Numbered from the stretch's first letter, positions 41,914 to 51,150 are shown. The stretch is 57,820 nucleotides of DNA from Bacteroidales bacterium (GCA_017522255.1 JAFWZP010000054.1:1-57820), one strand, 5' to 3'. Notes: generated from the sequence alone by a model not told the origin. Program-made: numbers and translations.

Positions 41914-41980
41914 TTCGCAATGGCAGTGGAGGTGTTGATAAATAATTGTTTTAAAAGGCTGTAATGTCGGTTTTTAGTTG

Positions 41981-41988
41981 TAACTTTG
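41981..41988 (+). promoter_or_regulatory. Probable promoter (-7 TAACTTTG) for the DUF1016 gene
   Basis: TAACTTTG lies 70 bp before ATG 42059, and GGAGGG precedes that ATG at Shine-Dalgarno distance. Confidence 0.6.
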
Positions 41989-42058
41989 CAGTCCGATTTC
42001 GGAATAAAAAAATATAAAATAAGAAAACCAACTTAAGTCGATATTGGAGGGTTAAGGA

Positions 42059-42208
42059 ATGAAAAAAGAAGTAAATGTACCAATGGAACAGCAATTTGGA
42101 GAAGTAATAGATATTATTCTTCAGCATAAAAGTCGTGCAACAAAAGCCGTAAATGATGAATTACTTCTCACGGCATGGCATGTAGGGGCTATGTTTCTGC
42201 CAAGGTGA
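42059..42208 (+). pseudogene. DUF1016/YhcG nuclease, N-terminal part (frameshifted)
   Basis: A 49-codon frame (MKKEVNVPMEQQFGEVIDII ...) starts 8 bp after GGAGGG and encodes the beginning of a DUF1016 N-terminal domain, ending DELLLTAWHVGAMF. The family continues GGYVSAKVKSEEWG, which is present in the next frame from 42186. The G4 run at 42185-42188 is one base short; five G would give VGGYVSAKV. The frame therefore ends early at 42208. The start is supported by its promoter and Shine-Dalgarno sequence. Confidence 0.75.
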
Positions 42209-43212
42209 AAAGCGAGGAATGGGGAAGCAAGGTGGTAACTCAACTTTCGGAATACATCCGTTCAAATAGGCCTGATATTAAAGGGTATAGCAGGAGAAGC
42301 ATATATAATATGGTGATGTTCTACGAGGAATATTCGTCCGAAACATTCTATGCAACAGTGCAAAAATATCTGAGTTCGGAATTTGTGCAGTCGGCATCTG
42401 CACAAATTGAAGTACACCCTAAAAGAACTTCGCAAGAAGTAACTGCAATTGTGCAGCCAGTGGTTGCACAATTTATCCAACCGATGGCCGGACAAATGCC
42501 CAAAATTTTGGAATTAACGACATTTACTAATCATATAGAAATATTATGCAGGTGTAAAAGCAATGAAGAACGTTTGTTTTATATCCTCTATGCTAATAAG
42601 GAGCATTTGGCAAAGAGAGAGATGCAACGCTGCATCTCCAATCAGACCTATGCGGCTTTGTTGAGTAGCAAAAGTAATATATCAAAAGGCTTGCTTGAGG
42701 CATATCCCAATGCACCTGTAATGTTTAAGGATACATTGTTTGTCGACTTCCTTAATCTTCCAAAGAAGCATAGTGAATCCAAACTGAGAAAAGGTTTGGT
42801 AGAACACATGAAGCAGTTTATCCTTGAATTGGGAAAGGATTTTATATTCATGGATCAAGAGTATAAATTGAATGTTGGCGCATCTACGTATAAAGCAGAC
42901 CTTTTGTTCTATCATCGTGGTTTGCAGGCCTTGGTGGCGGTAGAACTGAAGAAGACAAAGTTTCATCCAAGAGACCTCGGACAATTGGAATTTTACTTGG
43001 AAGCCCTTGATCGAGATGTAAAACGTTCCAACGAAAATCCCTCTATAGGCATTGTATTGTGTCCCGAAGCCGACCATGTGGTAGTGGAATATGCAATGAG
43101 TCGCAGTATGAGTCCTACAATGATTGCGGAATACAAGCGTATTCTTATTCCACAAGAACGTATGCAGCAGCAACTGAATGAGTTTTGTGATTTATTTCTA
43201 AATAAAGATTGA
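42175..43212 (+). CDS. DUF1016/YhcG PDDEXK nuclease, main part (frameshifted)
   Basis: This frame of 345 codons carries the rest of a DUF1016 protein: GYVSAKVKSEEWGSKVVTQL (about 5-24), a middle region, and the YhcG-type PD-(D/E)xK nuclease domain (about 205-330) with YKADLLFYHRGLQALVAVELKK (in parts), where Asp and E-x-K are the catalytic residues. Such nucleases are frequent in defence islands, often beside type I R-M genes. The ATG at 42175 is only the first in this frame; the true start is 42059, in the other frame. The gene is broken unless the G4 run varies in length. Confidence 0.8.
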   Translation: MACRGYVSAKVKSEEWGSKVVTQLSEYIRSNRPDIKGYSRRSIYNMVMFYEEYSSETFYATVQKYLSSEFVQSASAQIEVHPKRTSQEVTAIVQPVVAQFIQPMAGQMPKILELTTFTNHIEILCRCKSNEERLFYILYANKEHLAKREMQRCISNQTYAALLSSKSNISKGLLEAYPNAPVMFKDTLFVDFLNLPKKHSESKLRKGLVEHMKQFILELGKDFIFMDQEYKLNVGASTYKADLLFYHRGLQALVAVELKKTKFHPRDLGQLEFYLEALDRDVKRSNENPSIGIVLCPEADHVVVEYAMSRSMSPTMIAEYKRILIPQERMQQQLNEFCDLFLNKD

Positions 43213-43308
43213 TTGCTATATAGCTGAAATACGAAATATGAAGATTTTCTTTTTTTTTGAATGTGTGGTAGAAAAAGGCTATACATTGTAGAGAATATTT
43301 AAAAACAG

Positions 43309-43344
43309 AAAAACCTTTTGCTATGATGGTAGCAAAAGGTTTTT
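43309..43344. terminator. Bidirectional terminator between DUF1016 and DUF4491 genes
   Basis: AAAAACCTTTTGCTA (43309-43323) and TAGCAAAAGGTTTTT (43330-43344) form a perfect 15-bp stem between convergent genes. Confidence 0.88.
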
Positions 43345-43382
43345 GTTGTTTGGTGATAAACAAAAAATCTTAAAGCGTTGGC

Positions 43383-43670
43383 TTATTTGTCGTGTCCGGG
43401 ACCTTTTGGGAACCAGCCTTTATCTACTCGTTTTTTTTGATGAACGACTTCCAATATGCTCCAAAACGACGAGAATGCAGTAACTCCAAGTATGGTTGAA
43501 ACTATAAGATTTTGAGCGGCGATGGATAGTGCAGCAAACAAAATTCCTGCTACGAGAAACATCCACCAGCAGCCTTTGCCAAGGTAATATTCGGCTTTGA
43601 TAACTATTGGGTGGAATAGTCCGATGATTAAAAAAGTGGCAAGGCCAACTATAATTCCTGTAAAATTCAT
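43383..43670 (-). CDS. DUF4491 family membrane protein
   Basis: The 95-aa inner-membrane protein has three predicted helices (about 4-22, 32-52, 55-77) and the conserved IGLFHPIVIKAEYYLGKGCWW and KKRVDKGWFPKGP segments typical of DUF4491, a family of small gut-bacterial membrane proteins of unknown role. It lies 84 bp downstream of the C69 dipeptidase gene on the same strand. Confidence 0.88.
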   Translation of the reverse strand: MNFTGIIVGLATFLIIGLFHPIVIKAEYYLGKGCWWMFLVAGILFAALSIAAQNLIVSTILGVTAFSSFWSILEVVHQKKRVDKGWFPKGPGHDK

Positions 43671-43754
43671 AATCGAAATAGGGTTTATTTATTAAATAGA
43701 CTTTGGCATTTGCAGATTAAGCAAGTGCCAAAGTCGAATATTGTTTATTGTTAC

Positions 43755-45353
43755 CTACCAACGTCCGTCGAAGGTGGTCCAAATAAGGTCGCCGGTTTCC
43801 CATGCTTTGTCTACGGCTGCGTTGCCACATTGGTTGCTGAAGGTGGTCAGCAGCTTTATGGCTTCGGTGCGTTTGCCTTCTTGCAGCAGCTGTAGGGCTT
43901 GTGCCTCTATTTGGTAGTGCTGTTTTATAAAGTCGGCTTGCAGTGGTTGCCAAGCAGCGTCGACGGTGTGTCGCATATCTCCCCAACGTTTGGCTGCCAA
44001 TGTTCCCAATCGGTTGAAAGCCCACCAAGCGGCTTTGCGACTGAAGCCTGTTTCGCGACCACAGGTTTTGTAGGTTTCGGGCATATCGGTAATGTTGGCG
44101 TAGAACGGCACGTATATGGACGATGCCACGTTGTCCAGTGCCAGCCAGCATAGTCCGCCCACTTCGTCGGGCATATCGCTGCGACATTGCAGTATGGTGG
44201 CGTATACTGTAAAGTGCACTGCTATGGAGCGTTCGCCAAGGGCGTGCCAGCCGCCGTTCACCTTGTGTAGTGCCAGCTCGTCGGCTTTCATAAAGGGGTT
44301 GGCAAGTGGCGATATCACGGTTTTGCCTTCTTTGTCGGTGACGGTTAGGTTTTTGCGCATATCGTATTCGGTGCCTTCGTAGTAGTCTTTGAATACACGA
44401 ATCATGTCTTCGATGCTTACCAGCGAATCGGGTTTAACCGAAAAAGGATAGTTTTCGGCGTTGGGGTCTAACTTCAAAGATGGTGCCAGCAGGTCGTACA
44501 CACGCCATTCTCTTCGGCGACAGGCCAACATCGTGCGGCTTTGAGGGGCGTAGGCGTAGGCAAAGTTGAATGGTTTGCCGCTTTTGCGGCTCCACCAGCC
44601 CATTTCTTCGGCAAGGCTGTATACATTGTCCGATGCCATAAAGTAGTCTTTGTCCTTTAGGTTTATCTCTTTGATGGTTGATGCGTTGGCGTTTACGGCA
44701 ATGTGGTCGTCGGGTACACGTTGTGCTGCCCACACTGCACCGCGTTTGCCTTTGCCGGGTCCGTACACTTCGAGGTGCCACACTTCGTTTTTGTCGGCAA
44801 TGGTAAGGCATTCGCCGGCATCGTTCCAGCCGTATTCTTTAAGCAATTCGCCGGCGGTGCGTATGGCTTGGCGTGCTGTGCTGCATCGTTGTAGCAGTAG
44901 CATACAAAGGCGTTGGCAGTCTATAAGTCCGCTGTCGGATTGCAATTCTTTGCGTCCGCCTATGGTGGATTCGCCTATGGCCAATTGCTTTTCGTTCATG
45001 CAAGGGTAGGCGGTGTTGAGGAACTGATAGGTGTGTTCGGCTTGTGGTATTTCGCCTATCTCGATGTTTTCGTACTTAGGCATTTTGCCTTCCACCTTGG
45101 GAGCCCAGCGGCGTAGGTACATCTTTTGCATATCGCCCTTGGCGTAGTCGCGTGCCGGTTCTACCCACACATTGGTGCGTGTGCGGTGGCTGTCGTCGGT
45201 GTGCGAGGTCATTACCGAGCCGTCTTTCGAGGCTTTTTTGCCCACTGTGATGGTGGTGCATTCCATGCCCGCTATTTCTTCGTCGGGGCTCATGCTCTGA
45301 GCCATTGCGTTCAGCGTGAAGAACGCCAGTAGTAGTGTAAATACTTTTTTCAT
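43755..45353 (-). CDS. C69 family dipeptidase
   Basis: The 532-aa exported protein has a signal peptide (1-18, LNAMAQ) followed by the peptidase C69 (N-terminal nucleophile) domain. The likely nucleophile is the Cys in MECTTITVGKKASKDGSVMT (about residue 32), which becomes N-terminal after propeptide removal, with HTDDSH about 20 residues later. Further conserved segments are NVYSLAEEMGWW and SPLANPFM. The family cleaves dipeptides; the secreted Bacteroidota members act on dietary or host peptides. A promoter motif lies 49 bp upstream. Confidence 0.9.
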   Translation of the reverse strand: MKKVFTLLLAFFTLNAMAQSMSPDEEIAGMECTTITVGKKASKDGSVMTSHTDDSHRTRTNVWVEPARDYAKGDMQKMYLRRWAPKVEGKMPKYENIEIGEIPQAEHTYQFLNTAYPCMNEKQLAIGESTIGGRKELQSDSGLIDCQRLCMLLLQRCSTARQAIRTAGELLKEYGWNDAGECLTIADKNEVWHLEVYGPGKGKRGAVWAAQRVPDDHIAVNANASTIKEINLKDKDYFMASDNVYSLAEEMGWWSRKSGKPFNFAYAYAPQSRTMLACRRREWRVYDLLAPSLKLDPNAENYPFSVKPDSLVSIEDMIRVFKDYYEGTEYDMRKNLTVTDKEGKTVISPLANPFMKADELALHKVNGGWHALGERSIAVHFTVYATILQCRSDMPDEVGGLCWLALDNVASSIYVPFYANITDMPETYKTCGRETGFSRKAAWWAFNRLGTLAAKRWGDMRHTVDAAWQPLQADFIKQHYQIEAQALQLLQEGKRTEAIKLLTTFSNQCGNAAVDKAWETGDLIWTTFDGRW

Positions 45354-45401
45354 TGTGTTGTATGTTTATTATTATTATTTTATTTATGCTTTATTGGCTT
45401 G

Positions 45402-45409
45402 CAAAGGTA
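45402..45409 (-). promoter_or_regulatory. Probable promoter (-7 TACCTTTG) for the C69 dipeptidase
   Basis: TACCTTTG on the minus strand lies 49 bp before the ATG at 45353. The gene-free stretch up to 45658 shows nothing else. Confidence 0.55.
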
Positions 45410-45658
45410 CAACTTTTTTTTGAAAGAAGAGAGGATTACTATTTCCTATTGTGAAATAAATATTACTTCAAATGGGTGAAAAAATGTAAATGATAGCTTT
45501 TAGGGTAATGTTTTTATGTTTTTTGAGACATTTTGATGTGTAGCAGATATGTAAATTTGATGAATATTATTGTTTGTTTATCAGTTTTGTAAAGCGTGTT
45601 AGCATAGTGTTGATAAAAATAAAAGAATATTTATGCCATATAATTGAAAAAATGGTTG

Positions 45659-45666
45659 TATCTTTG
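45659..45666 (+). promoter_or_regulatory. Probable promoter (-7 TATCTTTG) for the pyrBI leader
   Basis: TATCTTTG matches TAnnTTTG and lies 24 bp before the leader ATG at 45691 and about 190 bp before pyrB. Confidence 0.65.
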
Positions 45667-45690
45667 CACACGATTTTGGATACAAAAAGA

Positions 45691-45780
45691 ATGATGATGA
45701 AAGAGAGACTAAGTAATAAAATCGAAGCTACTGCTACAATGCCCATGGGCGTTGATAAAATAATTTTTTTCATTGATTAG
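45691..45780 (+). CDS. pyrBI leader peptide (29 aa), probable attenuator peptide
   Basis: The frame MMMKERLSNKIEATATMPMG, then VDKIIFFID, runs into its TAG stop at 45778-45780, immediately before the hairpin 45781-45804. Its last codons (AAA ATA ATT TTT TTC ATT) are a U-rich stretch. This is the layout of the enterobacterial pyrBI attenuator, where UTP-sensitive pausing decides whether a ribosome on the leader prevents terminator formation. The peptide sequence itself need not matter. Function is inferred from layout. Confidence 0.6.
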   Translation: MMMKERLSNKIEATATMPMGVDKIIFFID

Positions 45781-45804
45781 GCGACTTTATTGGTCGCTTT
45801 TTTT
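45781..45804 (+). terminator. Leader terminator (attenuator) before pyrB
   Basis: GCGAC (45781-45785) and GTCGC (45793-45797) form a short GC-rich stem, extended by A-T pairs, followed by seven T (45798-45804). It lies between the leader stop codon and pyrB. Confidence 0.7.
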
Positions 45805-45855
45805 GTGCCGTAATCAAAAAAGGATAACAAGTAATAATACATAAATAAAAGAACT

Positions 45856-46773
45856 ATGAGTAATTTAAAAGGACGTAATCTTATTTCAATTACTGATTTC
45901 AGCAAGGAAGAATATATTCAAATATTGGATATAGCCGAAGAGTTTGAAAAGAACCCCAAACAAGCTATCTTGAACGATAAGGTTGTTGCCACATTGTTTT
46001 TCGAACCTTCTACTCGTACTCGTTTGAGTTTCGAAAGTGCCGCCAACCAATTAGGAGCTCGTATAATAGGTTTTAGCGACCCCGGTGGAACAAGTGTTCA
46101 AAAAGGCGAATCGTTGCACGACACCATTACTATGGTAAGTAGCTATTCCGACCTTATAGTAATGCGTAACCCTCGCGAAGGTAGCTCGCGTTATGCCAGC
46201 GAAGTGTCGACAGTGCCTGTTATCAATGCCGGCGACGGTGCCAACCAACACCCTACTCAATGTATGCTTGACCTTTATTCGATAAGAAAAACTCAAGGTA
46301 CTTTGGATAATTTGAACATCGCTTTGGTAGGCGATTTGAAATATGGACGTACCGTGCATTCGCTTACTCAGGCTATGAGCAACTTCAACACTACTTTCCA
46401 CTTCGTTTCGCCCGACGAATTGAAAATGCCCGAATCGGTAAAAATGTCGGTTCGTGATGCTAAACTAAAATATTACGAATACTCTGATATAAACGAAATA
46501 ATACCAGTAGCCGATATTATTTATATGACCAGAGTACAACGCGAACGTTTCCCCGATTTGATAGAATACGAACGTGTGAAAGATTCGTGCATTCTTACTG
46601 CAAATATGCTTAAGGGTTGCAAAGATAATATGCGTATACTTCACCCGCTACCACGCGTAAACGAAATCACTACCGATGTGGATAAAACTCCGTATGCTTA
46701 CTATTTTCAACAAGCACAAAACGGTGTTTATGTTCGCCAAGCATTGATAGCTGCAATATTGGGTGTTAGATAA
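45856..46773 (+). CDS. pyrB: Aspartate carbamoyltransferase catalytic subunit PyrB
   Basis: The 305-aa enzyme joins carbamoyl phosphate and aspartate to carbamoyl aspartate, the committed step of pyrimidine synthesis. It has the carbamoyl-phosphate loop [13 protein letters not shown] (about 50-62), [12 protein letters not shown] (about 134), the aspartate-loop region with TRVQRERF (about 228) and HPLPRVNEI (about 266). It is followed 35 bp later by pyrI, the classical holoenzyme arrangement that allows nucleotide feedback. Expression probably depends on the leader at 45659-45804. Confidence 0.98.
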   Translation: MSNLKGRNLISITDFSKEEYIQILDIAEEFEKNPKQAILNDKVVATLFFEPSTRTRLSFESAANQLGARIIGFSDPGGTSVQKGESLHDTITMVSSYSDLIVMRNPREGSSRYASEVSTVPVINAGDGANQHPTQCMLDLYSIRKTQGTLDNLNIALVGDLKYGRTVHSLTQAMSNFNTTFHFVSPDELKMPESVKMSVRDAKLKYYEYSDINEIIPVADIIYMTRVQRERFPDLIEYERVKDSCILTANMLKGCKDNMRILHPLPRVNEITTDVDKTPYAYYFQQAQNGVYVRQALIAAILGVR

Positions 46774-46808
46774 TTATAGTTGTTTTACAATATAAAAAGA
46801 TTAGAACA

Positions 46809-47270
46809 ATGGAAAATAAGAAAGAATTAGTAGTATCGGCCATCGACAATGGTACTGTTATCGATCATATACCAACTCACGCTGTATACCGTGTGATACA
46901 TATATTAGGGTTGGAAAACTACGATGACGAAGTGCTTATAGGTAATAATTTGGATAGCAAAAAACTTGGCAAGAAAGGTATTATAAAGATAAAGAATAAA
47001 TTCTTTGAAAAAGACCAAATAAACAAGATAGCACTTGTGGCACCGATGGCAAGTCTTATAGTAATTAAAAACTACGAAGTGGTAGAAAAAATAAGAACCG
47101 AAATTCCTGATAAAATAGAGGGTATAGTAAAGTGTGTTAATCCCAAATGTATTACCAATTCGGAAGTTATACGTACCAAATTTGATGTAATGGACAAAGA
47201 AAACTTGGAAATGAGGTGCCACTACTGCGAAAAGTTTACTTCAAAAGATACTATAAGTTTTGTGGAATAG
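46809..47270 (+). CDS. pyrI: Aspartate carbamoyltransferase regulatory subunit PyrI
   Basis: The 153-aa subunit has the N-terminal nucleotide-binding domain (VSAIDNGTVIDHIPTHAVYRV at about 10-30) and a C-terminal zinc domain with four Cys: CVNPKC (about 109-114) and CHYC (about 138-141). In the holoenzyme it binds ATP/CTP and transmits feedback to PyrB. It follows pyrB and ends at a hairpin terminator. Confidence 0.97.
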   Translation: MENKKELVVSAIDNGTVIDHIPTHAVYRVIHILGLENYDDEVLIGNNLDSKKLGKKGIIKIKNKFFEKDQINKIALVAPMASLIVIKNYEVVEKIRTEIPDKIEGIVKCVNPKCITNSEVIRTKFDVMDKENLEMRCHYCEKFTSKDTISFVE

Positions 47271-47294
47271 TATAGTTTCTCATATTTTTATTTT

Positions 47295-47327
47295 ACGCAA
47301 GGAATGTTTTTTCCTTGCGTTTTTTTA
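47295..47327 (+). terminator. Terminator after pyrI
   Basis: ACGCAAGGA (47295-47303) and TCCTTGCGT (47312-47320) form a perfect 9-bp stem followed by a T run. Confidence 0.88.
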
Positions 47328-47339
47328 TATGTCGTTCAA

Positions 47340-47371
47340 TAAAAAAAGCAGCCCCAAACGAATAGGGCTGC
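47340..47371 (-). terminator. Terminator after the ompH gene (leftward)
   Basis: GCAGCCC (47348-47354) and GGGCTGC (47365-47371) form a stem that on the minus strand is followed by seven T. It ends the bamA-ompH-ompH transcript. Confidence 0.82.
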
Positions 47372-47396
47372 AGTCATAAAAAATATTAAGTATTAA

Positions 47397-47903
47397 CTAA
47401 TTTAATCCAAGTTCTTTCTTCACAAGAGGAAGTATATCATCGCCGCCTTCGTATAATGTAACGCCTACAGCCGAATCAAAGATGTAAGTATATCCATTGT
47501 CTTTAGCTACTTTGCGTATAGCTTCTTTGGCACGGTCGATAATTGGGGTTAGCAATGCTTTTTCGCTTTCTTGCAAACGTAGTTGTGCGTTCTTTTGAAA
47601 TTCTTCAATACGGGCTCCCTTGTCTTGCAATTCGCTTTGTTTGGTTTTCTTAATCAAATCTGACATTTGCGATTCTTTTGCCATATAGTCGTTATATAAG
47701 TTTTGAAGTTCCATTTGCATTTCTTTCAATTGGTCTTCAAGTTCGGTCATTTCTCTTTGTAATTGAGCTTGTGCCGAATCTCTACCGGGCATAATTTTTA
47801 GTAGTTCGTTAGAATCGATGTGTCCTAATTTTACACTCTTTTGTGCAAAAGCTGTTCCTAATGTCAGCAATGCCATTGCTATTACAATGCATGTTTTTTT
47901 CAT
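47397..47903 (-). CDS. OmpH/Skp-family periplasmic chaperone
   Basis: The 168-aa product has a signal peptide (1-20, GTAFAQ), VKLGHIDSNELL at the first strand, a long coiled coil (about 45-125, rich in Gln, Glu and Lys) and a C-terminal strand with YTYIFDSAVGVTLYEGGDDI. Skp-like proteins form trimers with tentacle-like coiled coils that carry unfolded outer-membrane proteins to the BAM complex. It is the second of two tandem paralogues behind bamA, an arrangement widely conserved in Bacteroidota. Confidence 0.92.
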   Translation of the reverse strand: MKKTCIVIAMALLTLGTAFAQKSVKLGHIDSNELLKIMPGRDSAQAQLQREMTELEDQLKEMQMELQNLYNDYMAKESQMSDLIKKTKQSELQDKGARIEEFQKNAQLRLQESEKALLTPIIDRAKEAIRKVAKDNGYTYIFDSAVGVTLYEGGDDILPLVKKELGLN

Positions 47904-47949
47904 AATGTTTGATTGTATTTTTGTTATTTATCAGTTTAATTATTTCTAT

Positions 47950-48483
47950 TTATTTTGTTTTCTTAGCGTTTTTGCCGTATCCCAATTGTTCCAATATGTC
48001 ATCGCTTATATCGTACTTGGGGTCTACGTAAAGTAGTGTGGCCGAGCCGGCTTTGTCCAATATAAAGGCATAGTTTTTGGTTTCGGCGGCTTTTTCTATT
48101 GCGTTGTATACCTTATCTTGTATAGGTTTCATAAGTTCTTCGCGTTTCTTTTCCAAATCACCTCCCGAACCAAAACGTTTGCGTTGAAGTTCTTTTACTT
48201 CTTTTTCTTTTTCTATAATTTCGTTTTGACGTTTGGTTTTCAAGTCTTCGGGAAGCAAGGCTGCTTCGGTTTGATATTTCTTATACAAGTTGTCGATTTC
48301 TTGAAACTTAGCTTCTATCTCTTTTTGCCAGTCTATCGATAGTTTGTCCAGAGATTTTTGTGCTTGTTCGTAATCGGGTATGCTCGATAGTATGTATTCG
48401 GTGTTTACACAAGCATATTTTTGGGCTGATGCCATTCCTACCCACATCAAAAATAATGATGCCAATAAAATTGTTTTTTTCAT
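47950..48483 (-). CDS. OmpH/Skp-family periplasmic chaperone
   Basis: The 177-aa paralogue has a signal peptide (1-20, GMASAQ), YACVNTEYILSSIPDYEQAQK, a coiled coil (about 45-125) and a C-terminal AFILDKAGSATLLYVDPKYDIS strand region. It lies 40 bp downstream of bamA and 46 bp upstream of the second ompH gene, so the three are probably cotranscribed to supply outer-membrane protein assembly. Confidence 0.92.
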   Translation of the reverse strand: MKKTILLASLFLMWVGMASAQKYACVNTEYILSSIPDYEQAQKSLDKLSIDWQKEIEAKFQEIDNLYKKYQTEAALLPEDLKTKRQNEIIEKEKEVKELQRKRFGSGGDLEKKREELMKPIQDKVYNAIEKAAETKNYAFILDKAGSATLLYVDPKYDISDDILEQLGYGKNAKKTK

Positions 48484-48523
48484 ATCTGATTCTTTTTTTG
48501 TTATCTATTTATTATATTCGTTA

Positions 48524-51031
48524 TTAATCGATGGACTGGTTTATAGAGAAGTGGAAATGCGAGCCTCCTTCTTCTTTATTGTCGAAACCGTAGCCCCAAT
48601 CTATACCTATCAAACCAATTTGAGGCATATAAAGGCGTACTCCCAAACCTGCCGAGGTATACATGCTGAAAGGCTGAAACTCCTTAAGGTTACCCCACGA
48701 GTTACCTGCTTCTAAGAAACCAAGCAGATATATTGTGGCCATAGACGAATTGGTAAGAGGTTGACGCAGTTCTAATGTAAACTTGTCGAATACTGCAGCA
48801 CCTTGTTGTGGACTTAATGCGTAAGTGCCATAACCACGCATCGCTATCACGTCGCGAGCGTCTAACGAGAAGTTCGACAAGCCATCGCCACCTAAATAGT
48901 AACGTCCGAATGGCGATAAACCTATTTGATCGTTGTAGTGTCCCATAAGTCCGAAACGGAAACGAGTATTAAGCACCAACTCTCCTACAAGGTTAAACAT
49001 CCACGAGCCACGAATGTTTATTTTGTAATATTCGAGCCATTTATATTTTTCTTGATCGCTAAGTCCGCTATAGTCTTTGGCATTGAACAACGAATATGGC
49101 GGAGTTATTTGCAAGTTGAACGATATTTCCGAACCACTAAGAGGGTAGATTGGCGAATCCAACGAGTTACGGCTAAGTGTACCATTGTAGCTCAAATCGT
49201 TCGAAGTACCATCGCTGAACACAAATGCTGTATAGTTTTGCACTCCATATCTGCGGAATACCAGTCCTTGCGATAATATAAAATAGTTGTCGGGCCAAGT
49301 AAGGCGTTTTGCCAACGACACTCCACCACCCGATATGCGCAAGCTGTAGTAGCTTTCAGAGTTTTTGTCGTAATAGTATCCGTTGCTGTATAGACTATGG
49401 TATATGTTTACCGACAATGCTTGAGGTTTTTTGCCACCAAGCCAAGGTTCGGTAAATCCTGCATTGATAGAGTAGTAGTATGTACCATTGGTTTGAGCAC
49501 TAAGCATAAGTTGTTGTCCATCGCCCGAAGGTAGCGGGTTCCATGCTTTGCGGTTGAAAAGGTTTCGCATCGAGAAGTTGTTGAACGACAATCCTACTGT
49601 TCCGATAACCATACCGGCACCCCAACCTCCTGATAGCGATATTTGGCTTGTGGATTGTTCTTCCACTTGATAGATTATATCCACTGTTCCGTTGTCGTTG
49701 GGCTTTATATCCGGAACCAACGACTCTTGTCTAAAGAATTGCATTGTTGCCAATTCGCGAAGGCTACGCATTACAAGATCTTTGCTGTAAAGGTCGCCGG
49801 GGCGGGTGTATAGCTCACGCATTATAATTTTGTCGTTGGTGATGGTGTTGCCCGATACCGACACTTTGTTTATTCGATATTGGCTTCCTTCACGCATTCG
49901 CACTTCTATGTCTATCGAGTCGTTTTCTACTGCTATTTCGGTAGGCATGGCACGAAATGCCAAATAGCCGTTGTCCATATATAGCGAGTTGATATTGTCG
50001 GTACCTGTAGGTTCCATCGATACGTTTTGTTCGAGCATCTTTTTGTTGTATGGGTCGCCTTTTTCTATTCGCATAAGGCGTGCCAACTGCGACGATGGGT
50101 AAACGGTGTTGCCTGTAAATGTGATGTTGCGGAAATAATATTTCTTACCCTCGTATACGTTTATTTTTATTCCAAGCGAGCCGTCGGGGTTGGTATATAT
50201 TGAATCCGATTCTATCTTGGCATCGCGGAAACCGAGTTCGTTGTATTTTTCTATTATGTTGTTTAAGTCGCTTTTATAGTCGCCTTCGATATATTTCGAC
50301 CTTTTCCAAAATCCCGATGTCCAAAAATAAAATTTCTTCCAATAGTTTACATCGTGAGTGGTTTTCATTTCTTTTTTCAACGTATTGGTCGAAAGAGCTT
50401 GGTTGCCCTCGAAGTCTATCGATTTTATTTTTACTTTGTCGTGTTTGTTTACATCGAATATCAATATCACTTCGGCACGTTCTTTCTTGGTGGTGTCGGG
50501 CACTGTAATGGTGTTTACTTCCACGTTGTGGTAGCCTTTTTGTATGTAGTGGGCACGTATTAGATTGGTCGAGGTGGTCATTAGGTTTTCTGTTACCACG
50601 TCGCCTACCACAAGTTTTATTTCTTCGCGTATTTTATCTACATCGCCTTTTTTTATTCCTTTGAATTGAAATTTCGATAAACGAGGGCGTTGCGATAGCT
50701 TTATGTTTAAGAAGATAAGGTTGTTCTGTATTCTTGGTGCTGTTATTTGCACGTCTTCAAACATGCCTTGTTGCCATAGTTTGTCTATTGCCGAAGATAG
50801 CTTGTCGCCGGGTACCAATATTTGGTCGCCAACTTTAAGGTCGGCAATCAAAAGCACCATTCTCGAATCCAGATTGTCGGCACCTTCTATAGTAATGCCG
50901 CCTATTTCGTACTTCTTGGGTGTTAGGTAATCTATATCGTATGATGCACCACTACTTATCACTTGTTGTGCTTTTGAAAAAGGAGCCACAAGCAAAATAA
51001 TGGCGGCTATAAGAAACAATTTTATCTTCAT
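48524..51031 (-). CDS. bamA: Outer-membrane protein assembly factor BamA
   Basis: Starting at ATG 51031 (MKIKLFLIAAIILLVAPFSKA) gives an 835-aa protein with a clean signal peptide; an in-frame ATG 30 bp upstream is possible. Five POTRA domains occupy roughly residues 30-430 (for example YEIGGITIEGADNLDS, KIKSIDFEGNQAL, YYFRNITFTGNTVYP, YRINKVSVSGNTITND). A 16-strand Omp85 barrel follows, including LGVRLYMPQIGLIGIDWGYGFD near the end. The barrel inserts outer-membrane proteins. It is followed by two Skp-like chaperones, as in Porphyromonas and relatives, and a promoter motif lies about 120 bp upstream. Confidence 0.96.
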   Translation of the reverse strand: MKIKLFLIAAIILLVAPFSKAQQVISSGASYDIDYLTPKKYEIGGITIEGADNLDSRMVLLIADLKVGDQILVPGDKLSSAIDKLWQQGMFEDVQITAPRIQNNLIFLNIKLSQRPRLSKFQFKGIKKGDVDKIREEIKLVVGDVVTENLMTTSTNLIRAHYIQKGYHNVEVNTITVPDTTKKERAEVILIFDVNKHDKVKIKSIDFEGNQALSTNTLKKEMKTTHDVNYWKKFYFWTSGFWKRSKYIEGDYKSDLNNIIEKYNELGFRDAKIESDSIYTNPDGSLGIKINVYEGKKYYFRNITFTGNTVYPSSQLARLMRIEKGDPYNKKMLEQNVSMEPTGTDNINSLYMDNGYLAFRAMPTEIAVENDSIDIEVRMREGSQYRINKVSVSGNTITNDKIIMRELYTRPGDLYSKDLVMRSLRELATMQFFRQESLVPDIKPNDNGTVDIIYQVEEQSTSQISLSGGWGAGMVIGTVGLSFNNFSMRNLFNRKAWNPLPSGDGQQLMLSAQTNGTYYYSINAGFTEPWLGGKKPQALSVNIYHSLYSNGYYYDKNSESYYSLRISGGGVSLAKRLTWPDNYFILSQGLVFRRYGVQNYTAFVFSDGTSNDLSYNGTLSRNSLDSPIYPLSGSEISFNLQITPPYSLFNAKDYSGLSDQEKYKWLEYYKINIRGSWMFNLVGELVLNTRFRFGLMGHYNDQIGLSPFGRYYLGGDGLSNFSLDARDVIAMRGYGTYALSPQQGAAVFDKFTLELRQPLTNSSMATIYLLGFLEAGNSWGNLKEFQPFSMYTSAGLGVRLYMPQIGLIGIDWGYGFDNKEEGGSHFHFSINQSID

Positions 51032-51150
51032 TTTTATGCTTATCATATTACTATTAATCACAAATTAGCGCTATCATTAACTTTGTTTCTGATAAATAAA
51101 TATCAGTAATATAATTACTTGTTATATATTTTTGCGTATCGAAATAACGA

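Noticed and set aside
45567-45773. Leftward 68-codon frame over the pyrBI leader
   Set aside because: It runs opposite the promoter and leader peptide and has no upstream promoter motif.
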